In this document: one piece after another, positions 48,892-61,078 of the stretch
How positions within the stretch are numbered: the first letter of the stretch is position 1
How the letters are laid out: each line of letters starts with the position of its first letter
NCBI GenBank assembly: GCA_019914995.1
Contig: CM034127.1
Coordinates: forward strand, 7,626,001-7,690,000
Length of the DNA: 64,000 bases
Reading direction: 5' to 3'
Origin: Acanthochlamys bracteata
Taxonomy: Eukaryota > Streptophyta > Magnoliopsida > Pandanales > Velloziaceae
Made by a program: the position numbers and the translations under genes
Notes under the pieces: model-generated
Seen by the model: only the letters and a program-made list of their open reading frames with translations
Database searches by the model: none
What the model was told of the DNA's origin: nothing

Positions 48892-50292
48892 GTAATAAGG
48901 GAAGATTCTTTTTGAAGAGCTATGGAAAGAGAAGCATTCGCAAACGACAAATCTTAGCATGTAGGGTCCGGTAGTTGCGGGCCGGTGGTAGTGGGACCCA
49001 TATGAAGGTGAGTCTTTCTTTGTTCTTGACTTAGAGCAATCTTCTCATGAGGGGCTTATTGGTAATTAGTAATGCTAAAGATCTCTATTGAGATATTTGT
49101 TTAGGAGAGCGGCGTTGTGGTAGTGCGTCGGCGTGGGCAGGTTAGGGCCGGTGACTCCTGATCGCATTATCTGTCCAACACTAGAAGCTGCCACTGTACG
49201 CGTTTCCTTCTGCAGCCATTGTTATTAAGGCCTCAGATGCACGTGCCGGTCTTGCTCTCGCACGAGCTGAGGTTGTGCGGTTTCTTTTTCTTTTTTAAAT
49301 ATGAATCTCCATATTTTTCTACTAAGTAACATTTAATGAAAACTAATACATTAATTAGTGAAGAATGGAATAATTTATAATCTTAGTCGCCTTTCCTTCT
49401 TTAATTCACAATGACAAAAGTAAGTGTACGTAGAGTTCTTATAAATTATAATTTTTTTAAAAAATATTTTTATTTTAAAATAATTAGAATTTTATTTAAA
49501 AAATAATATAAAATAAATTTTAATTATATTTTAAAAAGCTTTTATAAAAATTCACAATTTATGAAATTTATTAAATAAATAAAGAAACGAAAAATGCTTT
49601 GAAACGCAAATCGTACAGCCCTCTCGGCGTTATCACTGACCGTAGAAAAGGAACAAATTTTGTTTCGTTTAGTATGGGATAGGGAACGATTCACCTAGCA
49701 CGTCATAAATTGCACGAAGATTGTGCTTCAGTCTGGTAGAGTGGGGCTACTATTGCGGCCAATGCTGCCACGTCGGAGAACGTGCTGAAACGGACCCACA
49801 AGGAAAAAACAACCAGATCAAAGACTAGAGAGGGCGGTTTAGTTTGAACCCTATCAGCCTTGGGACTTCCGTCAACCTTTTAACTTGTATGATCGTATCC
49901 GTCGGTTCCGATTATCGTACGGCTTAGGAAACGTCTCTTGCTCGTGGTACAAACCATGCGGTACCATATTATTGCAAATTAGGGTCGCGATAACTGTGGC
50001 GCAAGCCTCATCGGTCCGCCGACAGTTTCTGTCGCCACATAGGAATCCATCCGACGGTTGAGCGATGTCGTAGTGCGTCGCAATGCGATCTGGACCGTTA
50101 GCTAGAAGTCGTGGATCACAAGTCAGCACTGCACTAGTGAAGCGGATTAAAGAAGTAGGGGTAGGGTAGAAGGGTATCACCGATGTTAAGGTGCAAGTGA
50201 AAGAAATTATGAGCTTGACCGCCCGCGCCCGCCACTAACCAAGGTTGTTTTGCCTTTGTTATTCCAAAGTTTCCAATCTGTATTATCACTGA

Positions 50293-50298
50293 CACGTG
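50293..50298. promoter_or_regulatory. G-box CACGTG (context gaCACGTGGCag)
   Basis: CACGTGGC, a strong G-box/ABRE-type core, about 550 bp upstream of the TIC ATG and near the presumed transcription start. Confidence 0.6.
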
Positions 50299-50349
50299 GC
50301 AGTTGACATAGAAATGCTTTGTGAGGAAGCAGTGTTAGTTGCGTAATGA

Positions 50350-50355
50350 CACGTG
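50350..50355. promoter_or_regulatory. G-box CACGTG (context gaCACGTGGGta)
   Basis: Second proximal CACGTG, 57 bp after the previous one. The pair has the same 'gaCACGTGG' context and the same orientation of flanks. Confidence 0.6.
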
Positions 50356-50616
50356 GGTAAACACTTCGCCGGGACATGCTAGACTTCCGTGCTCTACCCG
50401 CATCAAACGGTTACTACGCCTGCCATGCTGGCATCGTCAAATTATAGCCGTCTATTACTTTATAATCCAACGGATTAGATTCGGTGCTGGCGTGGATGTT
50501 GATCAGGACCGTCCGCTCACGCGTAGGTATGGGGATGAGCGTGTTAAAAGCTAAAGGAGGGGAGACGGAATGAGAGAATAAAACTTGCAACAATCAGTAG
50601 CAGCGGAGTAGGCATA

Positions 50617-50640
50617 GAAGAAGAAGAAGAAGAAGAAGAG
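50617..50640 (+). repeat. (GAA)n microsatellite in the TIC 5' leader
   Basis: Seven to eight GAA units in purine-rich leader sequence, about 210 bp before the start codon. Confidence 0.8.
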
Positions 50641-50713
50641 AGACCTCTGTGAAGAAGAGAAATCCTAAGCTTTTTTTCGCCGTTTCTCTAGTTAATTTCC
50701 TTCATTTTTGTTC

Positions 50714-50746
50714 ATGAACCAAGATTTTGCAGTAGTAATCTGGTAA
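50714..50746 (+). promoter_or_regulatory. Upstream ORF 1 in the TIC leader (10 codons)
   Basis: ATG to TAA, encoding MNQDFAVVIW, wholly within the presumed 5' leader. A second minimal uORF (ATG AGA TAG) lies at 50798-50806. Confidence 0.55.
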
Positions 50747-50830
50747 AAAGGAGTCTGCGATCAGATTTATTAGTAGTGGAAGATTGTGTGAGGGGTGATG
50801 AGATAGAAACCGGAGGGATTAGTAGATCTG

Positions 50831-50896
50831 ATGAAGTTTGTGGAGAGCGGATGGAGAGAAACAGAGAAGCAAGACGAAGCAGCATGGCAGCGATGA
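50831..50896 (+). promoter_or_regulatory. Upstream ORF overlapping the TIC start codon (21 codons)
   Basis: ATG at 50831 opens a frame different from that of TIC and ends at TGA 50894-50896, 45 bases after the TIC ATG at 50851. A ribosome starting here would read past the main start, so it could lower TIC translation if the mRNA includes this region. Confidence 0.55.
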
Positions 50897-53800
50897 ACGG
50901 TGGCAGTTTGTCTAGAAGGCGCCAGCGTAACGGCGGCGGCCTTCGGGACTCCCCTGGTGAGATTCCTTATTCTTCTTTCTAGATCTCAAAAATTTTTCGT
51001 AGATTCGTTCTCTTTTTTTTAGTTTCTTACTGATTTTTCTTGTTTCTGTTTGCAGAAGAGGATGGAGCGTTGGAGATGCCCGAGACATCTTCAAGGCTCC
51101 GTGAGAGAGTTAACAAGAGAGATCGGGAGCGAGATAGATCGAACCGGAGTAAACGGAGGAGAGCTGAGAGGTTGATGCACGGCAGCAGCGGAAGAGAGAT
51201 GGACGGTGACGGTAGCTCCGATGACAGCATCGACGACGATGATGACGACGAGGAGGATGATCACCACTCCTTCTCGCATCGCCCTCCATCATCAGCTCCG
51301 CCGCTGCCGTCGATGATGACTCCGCCACCTTCATCGTCGTCTCCCTTGCAGCAGAGCTCGCACGTGCGGCGGAGCATCCCTCCCCATCGGCCTGTGCGTC
51401 CGCCGACTGTCTGGAAGGTGTCTGATGAGATGATCGGTGTCCAAGTCCCGAGGAAAGCTCGCTCAGGTGCTAGCCTGACTGACAACTTCAGCTCCTTTGT
51501 GGTGTGGATTCTGTAGCTTCTGTTTTAATGTTTGTTTTGATAATTTGCAGCCTCTGGGAAGAGATCTCAGGAATCCTGGGTTTCTTCTGGCGGCGGAGGC
51601 AGTGGCGAGCATGTTCACCGTCAGCCGTCGACGTCTCCGGCGAGACCCAGCACAGTTTCAACTGCACATAACTCGCCGTCTTCCTCTAGTGCTTCAGTTA
51701 AGAAGAAATTGGTGAGTGAACTTGGTTTTAGCTTCTTAATTTTCTCATCTTTGCTCAATCAAGTGTTTTCTAACTGGTTCTTGTTTGCTCTTTATTCCCA
51801 GAAGCCAGTCGGGTCATCGTTGCAGCAGCAGCAGCAGCTGCCGCCTAAGGCTTCTCCGAAGCCAATTCCTCAAGATAAGATAGAGATCGATGTAGCTGAA
51901 GTTCTGTTCAAGATGGCGAGGCAGTTTGAGTGCCTGACGCCGACAAAGCAGGAACACAACAAGCTGGATTCCAATGTTCCAATCAACGAATCCAAGTCCA
52001 GAGCTCCGTCGCCGATGTCCAATCACCCGCCGGCGTCTCAGTCATCAGGCGGTGTTTTATCTAACCATGGAACCACAGGTCTACCACCGATCTTCAGGAT
52101 GCTTTTTTCCAATCTATAATTGCCATCCTTCGATCCATTTCTGATTTGGCTTTTAATCTGTTCCTCTCCAGCCCCGAAGAGGAAACGGCCACGAGTAACC
52201 AAGTATGATGAAGACAATTCATCCAATTTGCCGAGCTCTGCGCCTCTCTGTTCCGGCACTTCATCATCGATGACAAAATCAGAGCCTGAGCAAATAGTCA
52301 ACGCGGAGGCTTCATCACCAAAGTTAGATAAGGCAGCAGCGTCGCCGGCTGTCGAGGCAAGCAGATTCCAAACTGATGCGGTGGTCTCTCAGCCTGCTGC
52401 ATCGATTGCTGACTTTTCCGTAGCCAAGCAGGAGGATAATCAGAAGCCAAATTCAAGTGGTAATCGGACGGAAGTGGCAGAGCTGACGAGCTCTGAAGTT
52501 CAACGGCGGCCTGATCTTGATGTCAAGCTTGAGGAACAACCTAGAGTGGAAGGGTGAGCCTCTACTCTGAATTTCCAGTATGTAGGTTCTCTCATATCTG
52601 ATTTCTGCTAATGGGAAAGGTGAAATCTGTTTTCTTGCAGCGAACTTCAATGTGATAAGCCCCAAGGAGAGAGATTCAAGATTGATTTGATGGTGCGCTT
52701 AGATTTCATGTCATTTAATATTTATTTGTAATGGTTCTATTTGACAATTACTGAGGGAAGCAAGTTTTTCTCAGGCTCCTCCTGGGAAATCATCTCCCGA
52801 TAGGGAAGACTATGCTAATGATCATAAAGCTTCGGAGCCACAGATTGAATCGGTAATTTTTCATGGTGCTCTAATATCTAGAACATCATATCTCGCTCTT
52901 GATGTTTGGTTTTTTATTAACTTTTGAAATGTTTTTGACAGGTTCAGAAGATCGGAGAATCAAGAAGGGATGGGGTGAAAACAGAGCCAAAAAGGCAGGT
53001 TGAGGAAATGCTGCCAGAACCTAGGAAAGAGATTCGCGCAACTGAGGATCTTGATTTGAACAGGCATAAAATTCGGACTCCTGACTTGCAGCTTGATTTG
53101 GAGAAGCCAAGCAAAGATCTTGTTGGCAACATGAAAGAGCAAAGCCAAAAGCAATCAAAATCTTCTGCTAAGACTGAGGCTAAAATGGAAAAGCCTGGTA
53201 AGTTCCGCCCTTCAGTATATGTCTATGTTCGTTTATGCTAGTTAGTCTTCTTTACGGACTCTTTGATCTGATTTTTCTTTTGGTGATTTTCTTCTCAGTA
53301 TCTCCGTCTGTCTCCATGCCTTTTCCAATGCCAGTCTCTGGTTGGCCTGGCAACCTCACTCCTTTTGGGTGAGTTCTCTTCTCCCTTCAGATTCCTTCTT
53401 TGTATTACTGAATTTGGTTTAGGCGGTTTTTAATTGATTTGTTTATTTACTTTTTGGGCATTCAGATATATGGGCCAAGTCCCATCTCTTTCAGCAGTTC
53501 TTCCAGTAGATGGAAGCTCCGGATCATCCAAGGCTCTTGTTCCGCCACCACGTCCAAAGTGTTGTGCCACGCATTGCTACATCGCAAAGACAATTCATTA
53601 TCACCAGCAGATCACAAAGGTGAATGCATATTGGCCTGCTGCTGCAGGTGCCATGCATCTCTATGGGGCAAAGCCATATAATCTGAATGCTGTACCACCT
53701 TCAGATCCAGCTGTTCATGGCAACGCACTGCAAGGTAGTTTACCTGGAATAAACCTGAGCTCCACACAGGACAAGGGTGGCGGTTCTGGAGGAACTGGGT

Positions 53801-54950
53801 ATGTTGGTCACACTGGTGGAGATAAAAACTCAGTTTCCAGTAACTCAGTTGTAGAAGTACAGAGGAAGCAGCTTATGCTTGAACAAATCCCGCAGCCAGG
53901 ATCTGGAAACACCATGCTTGTAAGACTTTTTCCACAAATTGTTAGAGCTTCACATATTTGGTTTTTTTATGAAGTTTGTTTTTTTTTCCCACCCCTCCAG
54001 TCACAGCTATTTCATTTGATTTGGGTTATGAATGAAAAATTTCTGACCTGTCACTATTATGTTTCTCAGGGCCCTGCCTTCATTTTTCCTCTAAATCAGC
54101 ATACTGCAGGAGCTGCCACTGCAACCCGCCCTTCTGTGCCAAAAAATACTGCTGGTGCTGGCAATTCTGCTCCATCTTCTTCTACCACTATCAATTCTAG
54201 CATATCAAGCTCTGTAACTGGAGGATCAGCAGTTCCTGTTAATTTCAACTTTGCAAGTTTGCCTCCAAACGACGCTCAGTATCTTGCTATATTGCAGAAC
54301 AATGGTTATCCGTTTCCAATTCCTGCACATGTCAGTCCGTACAGAGGAGCATCGCCAGCTGTTGTGCCGTTCATTAGTGGTTCCTTCTACTCTTCACCAA
54401 TGATCCATCCTTCACAGCTCCAACAGCAGCCGGCAGGACAGCAACCTTCTCATGTCCAGCAAGGGCATCAAAACACAAGCACATCGAGCGGTTCTTCTTC
54501 TTCGCAGAAGCACCAGCAAAATCCTCAGCGTGTACCTCCTGGAGGTGGTGGTCCTTCTACAACTGGCAGTAGTTCTCATCCCTTTCCAATGTCTAAGCAG
54601 CTTCACCACGCCACTGACATAAATCAGGACAACCCATTGATGAATGATAGTCGGATATCACAAGCTCAGAAGAGTGTATACGGCTCTGGAATTCCTATGC
54701 AGATCCATCCTCAGAACTATGCCTTAATTGCAGCTCCACCAAATGCTCCTGCATTGGGAGGTCTTGCTGGGAATCAAAGTGAAAAGCAGATCACTCAAGG
54801 GTTTGCCATGTCCTACGCCTCACTCCCTGGTCCTGCTGCAGCTACTGCTTCTCCACCAGGTTTGGACTTTTCAGCAATAACGCAGAACCACCCGCTATTT
54901 CTGGGTCTTCCTGAAGCTACAAAGCATGGCTTCCAGATGTCAATGGTTGC

Positions 54951-54982
<32 letters not shown>

Positions 54983-56623
54983 AGGCCGTACAACAGAAGA
55001 AATCTCATCAAGAGGATGGAAAGTGTGTAGATGAGTCACTAAATGTTAGTATTTCTGGTGAAGAGGAGAGGAAGTGCATGGCTGCCAACAAGTCTACAGC
55101 AAGTGGTTTGCAACACTCTCTTACCTTCTCCAGGACAGATGGGGAGGCCCCAGTCTCATCTGTCATTAGCAACAATGTGATTGATGGTTCTTCTAGGACA
55201 CTGAATCTCATTCATGGAGCATCTACTGGCGGGCGTGTGCCAAGTCGTAATACTACTGCTGTTCCAACCACTTCTGCAACAAACACGACTATTGTCAATT
55301 CTTCAACTGTTCAACAACAGCAGCATTTGATGCAGCTTCAGAAGCAGCACCAGCAAATTCAACTGCAGCACCAGCTTTCATCCCGTCCGAAGTCCTCAAA
55401 TGCGAGCAACAATTCTTCCGTCTATTCTGAACGGCACCCAACAGGTTCTACTGTGACAAAATTTCCTCCAGCACTTCCGGGTTTTCCCCAAGCCCTTATC
55501 CAAGGTGGTGGTAGTCCCTCTCAGTCTCCACATTGGAAGACCTCTTCAAGGCCAGCTGGTGCAACTCTACCAACTTCGTCACCTGCATCATCATCTAGTA
55601 AAAGCCAAGTCTCTCAACAGCCTAACAGGGTTTCCCACCAAACTCCACCCAATCCAACCCATCAGACCCAGATCTCCTTTGGAGTTAATACATTGAAGAT
55701 GGCTGTGGGTTCAATCGGACAGAGTACTATGCCTTCAGTGTCATCTGCCGCTTCGGTGGTAGCTGGATCTCTACCAAACATAGCGAGTAAAAGCACCAGT
55801 ATTGGCAGCCCACAGGCTTCTCCAAATGTGAAATCATCAAGTCCAGTTTCATCAAGTCTGGCCCTTCCACAAGCATCCGATAAGAATTCTTCATCAAATA
55901 CAAACTTGAAACCATCATCAGTAAGTAATCGTAACATGCCTTCCATCCTCGGACAGCCTCACATTTCTGCCACCCCAAGTTCAAGCTCAAACTCAAGTGC
56001 TAAACAGCAGCAGCAGCAGCACTCTCAACCTCAACAGAAACAACCTTTCCCACAACCTCAGCTATTCTTCTCAGGTGCCTACATGCCATCTTCGACTTCT
56101 CAGGCCAATGCGACAGCTATTGCCTATTACCAAAGACATCAGTCCGAGCTACCATCACAGCAGCATAATTCTAATCCCACCTCAATGGGAGTTCTCTCCC
56201 TATGCTCAGGTGCACCACACAGCAGTGATCCAGCAAGAACCATGGCAGCGGCTGCTGCTGTTAGCAGCTTAAAGGGGTTACCAGCACCTGGCCTCTTTCA
56301 GCATCCTGGTCAACAAAATTCTGGTGCTCCATACCCTCTTATGACTGCTGCAGCTGCAGCTGGATTTCCGTATATCAGTTCCATGCAGTCAGTATCAGTG
56401 AAGCCCCCTGAACAGAAGCCTGCTGCAGGTAGTTAGCTCCTCCTGCTCCTACTCTAATGTTTTAAATGATTTCAAGGCTTGTGGTTTGAGAAGCGGTCTT
56501 CATTTATATCAGCAATCTTAGGGCAAGGAGCAATGGTGATGAAGGGTTTCATTCATTAAAGAAAAACTTATCTGTTGCCCAGGTAATGACAGTCAGAGTG
56601 CCTCATGGCAGCTTGAGAAGTGA
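50851..56623 (+). CDS. TIC: TIME FOR COFFEE circadian clock regulator (12 coding exons, 1548 aa)
   Basis: Exons: 50851-50956, 51056-51466, 51551-51711, 51802-52078, 52172-52553, 52641-52692, 52775-52852, 52942-53197, 53299-53368, 53466-53919, 54070-56428, 56583-56623; all GT-AG with agreeing phases. The start MERNREARR, the early 'SLSRRRQRNGGGLRDSP', 'KIEIDVAEVLFKMARQF', the basic KRKRPRV (about 321-327), 'PPPRPKCCATHCYIAK', 'GPAFIFPLNQ' (750-759), 'YLAILQNNGYPFPIPAHV', 'SQGFAMSYA'-like and 'LFFSGAYM' blocks match TIC/TIC-like proteins as I recall them. Most of the rest is low-complexity Ser/Gln/Pro, with a 13-Ala run near 1043-1055. Arabidopsis TIC is a nuclear regulator of the clock with links to metabolism and jasmonate signalling; it has no known enzymatic fold. 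Reading through the last intron instead ends the protein at 56434-56436. Length agrees with the family. Confidence 0.93.
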
Positions 56624-57560
56624 TGATGTCAGTTATGCTGATTGGAGAGAGAAGCTGTGGCCATCAATGGTGATACAAATGAGATGCAGTGATCACTGGC
56701 ATCTCCATTGTTTCCATTGCCAGCACAATGCTTTGATATCATCAGGACATGTAACAGAGACCGAGCAAATGCCGGCATCTTTTGGAGAAAAGCCTGGGAC
56801 AGCTGAAGGAGATGCGCGTTCTCTCGGTTGGGATCAGACTTGGGCAATGGTTTGAGCTCCTCTTTTCTTGTTCTAGTTGGAAAGAGAAGCACCATAGCAA
56901 GGAAGCTTTGCTGATGATGACATTTGGAAAGGAGTTCTGGGGATATGAATCAATCTGTAGAATTCCTCTTTTAACTTTGGAATTTCTCCTTTTAATTCAT
57001 TTCTTAAGTTTTTTTTGAATGTCCAGATTGGAAGAAGGAAAATTATTTATTCCAAAAATTTTTATTTATTGCATATATATTTTTTGCGCATGGGCTATGT
57101 TTGGTGTGTTAAAGTTTTGTTCCACTTTGTATGAATTTCACCAGATCCAGAGAACTGGACCGCTGGAAAACATCCCCTTGCCTCGTATGGTCCCACGAAA
57201 GGAATGAGCATTGGTGGACATGAGAGCAATGGGCGGATCACCTTTCGTAGTGCGACTTTCTGATATCGAGAGGAAAAGAACAGAGATCTGAGAAGTTCTG
57301 TTTTTGTTTTTTCTTTTTTGGGTTTCGGTGAAAGTTGATGCTATTTTTGCGAAGTTAATCAGGTGAAAGGATTTTGCTTCATTCATTCGTTTACGTCTCT
57401 TTCACTTCTATATATATATATATAGGCAGCCCGGAGAATCACTATGTAAGATATCTGATAACATTGTATGGCATCCATGTGTGTGTAAAACAACACTTGT
57501 GATTTGATGATTTGAGATGCTGATGTGAATTAATAAATGTTACTTATTATTGTCTATGGT
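56624..57560 (+). other. 3' UTR of TIC with polyadenylation signal
   Basis: No conserved coding sequence follows the stop. AATAAA at 57532-57537 follows a TA microsatellite (57411-57424) and is a plausible poly(A) signal about 0.9 kb after the stop. Overlapping short frames here are not supported. Confidence 0.5.
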
Positions 57561-60323
57561 ATATTGCACGTCTTCTGATCCGGTCAAAGTTAGAGAACTC
57601 GAAAGGTTTTAGCTCTTGTGGATCATCTTATTCTTACTGTTTTTTAGTTGTCCTTGTTTAGGCTCTCATTCCTTTTACATTGAAAGGGTTTTCCTTCTTT
57701 CCACATATATGAATGCAGATCGTGTTAGGTTTGAACTGAATGATCTGCTTTTGGATTGGCCATTCACATTTAATAGACTTGGAGACATTAATACAATTAT
57801 CAAAGTTTGTACTGAACGAAGATGCCATTAACTATCATGTCCACTTCCTCACCACTACACAAGTGTGCTCTTCGCTCACCAAATCTTTTGCACTGCTCTC
57901 CTGTATTGCTTTATTAAAATAATGAAAATAATGTCTTCGCTCAGCATATTTGGAATTACTTATTAAAAATAATTTTTTTAAAATATATTTAATTTTTTTA
58001 AATAAATTCTAATTTTAATTTAAAAAATAATAAAAATAATTAATAATATAATTTCATAGAATTGTTTATAATTTTTAAATTAAAAAATTCTATAAAATAT
58101 TATAAAATTTTATTAAAAAATATATAAAAAAAGATGTTAAGCTTTTCAAAATATTCACTATAAAGATTTTCAAGCGTAGGCAATGATCATACACATTCAA
58201 ACTAGTTATTTAACAAGAGTTAGGACCACAATACAACATATAGTGGCACATGAACGCGTCTTCAGTTGTCACGTGGTGACCACAATATGAATTATTTATT
58301 AATTTATTTGTTAGATCTTCATTCACTTTTTCATTCTTCGTATTGGACCATGAACGGCATCTTCATTTGCCTAATATCATTTTCGGTGATACTGAGTTAA
58401 ATCTCCGTCATGTAAAAATAACGGATCTGAATCGTATGTCCAAACACGAATCTCGCCAAGCAATTATCAAATGTAAAAGCATAGTAAAAAGTTTGGATTT
58501 CTCACTATTGTTGTCTCCATTTTACTTATATGTGCCAATATTTGAGTTAGAATCGATTAACATTTCAGTTGCTAAAAAGAAAAAGAAAGTTTCCTCCTAG
58601 TCTTATACATGGTTATGTATTTATCAGCTCTCGAGGCAATTTTGCATGCCTTAGTCGTCGATCATACACATGATTAGATGTGCGATTATTTTTTTCTTTC
58701 GTCGATAAAAAGAAACAAATCCTACATTGCATATAGTAATACAATTTCCTTGTTCTGATTGTTTATGTTTGGAGTTGGACCACGAACCCACAAAGAAAAA
58801 AAGAAACAAAAGTTCAAAATTACTTATCATAATCAATTATTAAAAATCATGGGAATAAACAAAAACTATCTATATATAATAGTTATTTTAACTTCGACAT
58901 TGGACACTTATGTGCTTGTAATTGATTAGATTACTATCAACACGACAATTGATTTAACTTTTGTTATACACAATATTATTTAATAACAAGGTTGCACATA
59001 TATATATTGTTGAACAAACAGAGGATAGGCTAAATTAATCAGAAAATATAGAAGGCCAGTTTTTGAATCTTTTTTAATAAAACGAACTCTACTTGCCCAC
59101 ATCTTTTTTCGTTAATCACTCTATAATAAGGGTCCCTTTTAACACTATTAAAAGATGTGGGAGAAAGTGATGAGAGAGAAGAAAGTTTATTTCTTATAGA
59201 AACTGAGTTCAAAGTTCTAAGGTTTTCTTTAATAGCTCTTATATATAGTGTAGAATATATATAGGATCAGAACATCTACATAAGTACATATTCATGCCTC
59301 TTCAAATTTTGATAGTTGAATCAAATAATCCAAAGGCTAGAATTCAATTAGAGAAAGGGAAAAAAAAACGAAATGACCTGTTTTTTTAGACTTAATTTGA
59401 TTGAGAGTTAGAATTGAAAATTGGTAAATATGAACAGATATTGATTGGCTGCATCCTTCCTTAAGCTGGTCAAAACCCATCATTTTAAGTTCCAATACAA
59501 ATAGGTTCATTCCAACATAAAGCAAAGGACATAATTGAATATACCTTACTTTTGCCATTTACAAGTAGTTCAGACTTGCTTCAAAGAAATGCTACTACTG
59601 AAAAGTTCATACAGTAGTCCCACTAAAGAAGAAGTCATGTGAAATTATTAACCTTTTGTATCTAGAAAAATATGAATGAAAAAGATTGTGGAGACTTCTA
59701 TGAGGAATAATCTTGTAGAGGAGAAAACAAATAACGCTATAAAAAAGCTAAGCACACACAAAATTCTTGCATTTAGGGCTTGTGTTACCAGTAGAATGGA
59801 ATGAACCTGCATGTATGACTAGTTCGATAGAGAGGCATGACTATCGGATAAATGCCGAAGGTTTTTGATCATAAACTAGTTGTTTATTAGATCTTCTAGT
59901 CCCTTTTTTTTTTTTCCCCTTTCCTCATAATTAGTAGAACAACTGATCATGATGCACAGCAGCGGCATTCTTTCATCAAGAGCAACTGCATAGCAATTTA
60001 TGGAAACACCTTTATACTTGGGGAAAGACGCAACGGTTGCTGAGTTACGTATGCTGAAAGTTAAGGTGGCTAATATAGAACGCACTGTGCATGTGAGAGT
60101 ACTTATATAGATCTCAAAAAATTATTTTTCAACTTTAAAAAAATTATGTACAATTAATTTTTAAAAAAATTAAAAAATATAAATAAATTATAAATAATTA
60201 TACATCTAATTTTTATTTTTTAAAATATTTTATAAAATAAAATATCTAAAAAACTTCTTTTTATGAAAAGATTTTTTCATAAGAATTTCCAAATTTCTTT
60301 GCAGTTGGTTTAACTGATGAGAA
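57561..60323. other. AT-rich intergenic DNA, no gene seen
   Basis: AT-rich repeat-like blocks lie at about 57950-58150 and 60110-60280. Short frames (58343-58600, 59337-59558, 59876-60085) have no recognisable similarity. Confidence 0.5.
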
Positions 60324-61078
60324 CCTAGTTGTTGTGACGGATTTGACCGCCCCGTCGTCGACTGGAACCGTCGATCCCGGACGATAAACCGGTCCGATTT
60401 TAAAAAAAACCGTTTTTAAATTAATTAAAAAACTTTTTAAAAATTAATTAAAAAAATTTAAATTGATGACATATTTAATACAAAAATAATTATTAATAAT
60501 CCTATTTTGAAAAATAATATGTAGTTTAAATTTTGTATTTGAATGTGATAATGCAGAAATATAATTGCTTATGTCTTATTTGTAAATATCAATTATTAGT
60601 GATTTTAAAAATTTTATATTGTAAAATATTTAGAATCAAATATGTATACCTAAAAAAATTTGTTATATCTCTTCTATGATTTCTCTATTTTATGATTTTA
60701 TTTTTTTTAATCTCCTAATTTATTTAAATATTTATTATTATAAATTTTAGTTGTTATTATTGTTATTATTGTGGTGACAATACTTCAATTTTTATTTGTG
60801 ATTATTATTCTTTGTTGTTGTTGATAGTAAATGCTATAATAAAAATATTTTAATTTTTTGCTATGATTACTATTATTATTATTTATTGGAGATTATCATT
60901 GGCAATAAATTTTTTTAATTATTATTGTTATTATTAATTAAAAATATTTTAATATTATTGATCCGACGGTTCGACCGGTTGACCCGATGGTTCGATCGGT
61001 TGATCCGACGGTTCAACTCAAGAACCGTGATCCGGATAATTTTTCGGTTCGATATCCGATTCGGTTATTACAACTATG
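60324..61078. mobile_element. Non-autonomous hAT-like element, 755 bp, perfect 8-bp target duplication
   Basis: The direct repeat GATGAGAA occurs at 60316-60323 and 61079-61086. The left end is CCTAGTTGTTGTGACGG and the right end, reverse-complemented, is CATAGTTGTAATAACCG. Subterminal regions at both ends are rich in GC words such as 'gaccgccccgtcg', 'aaccggtccg', 'gatccgacggttcgacc' around a strongly AT-rich core with TTATTA/ATT repeats. No transposase is present. The 8-bp duplication supports the hAT superfamily. Confidence 0.8.

Larger units (their letters stand above)
47821..50850 (+). promoter_or_regulatory. Upstream region and 5' leader of TIC
   Basis: There is no gene in this 3-kb stretch. 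It carries four CACGTG G-boxes, a GC-richer block at about 49620-50560, and a leader with a GAA microsatellite and short upstream ORFs. The 102-residue minus-strand frame at 49872-50180 has no recognisable similarity and lies in the presumed promoter. The transcript probably starts near 50560-50600, where a purine-rich leader begins. Confidence 0.45.

Noticed and set aside
49872..50180. 102-residue minus-strand frame upstream of TIC as a gene
   Set aside because: No recognisable similarity, no splice context, and it lies in the probable TIC promoter; GC-richer promoter DNA often yields chance open frames.
55662..55996. Minus-strand frames of about 90 residues inside TIC
   Set aside because: They are shadows of the low-complexity Ser/Gln/Pro coding sequence on the other strand.
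53434..56436. Single 1000-codon ORF taken as one exon of TIC
   Set aside because: It includes a 5' intron part (before 53466) and a typical 150-nt intron (53920-54069) encoding non-conserved hydrophobic residues; the splice sites fit consensus.
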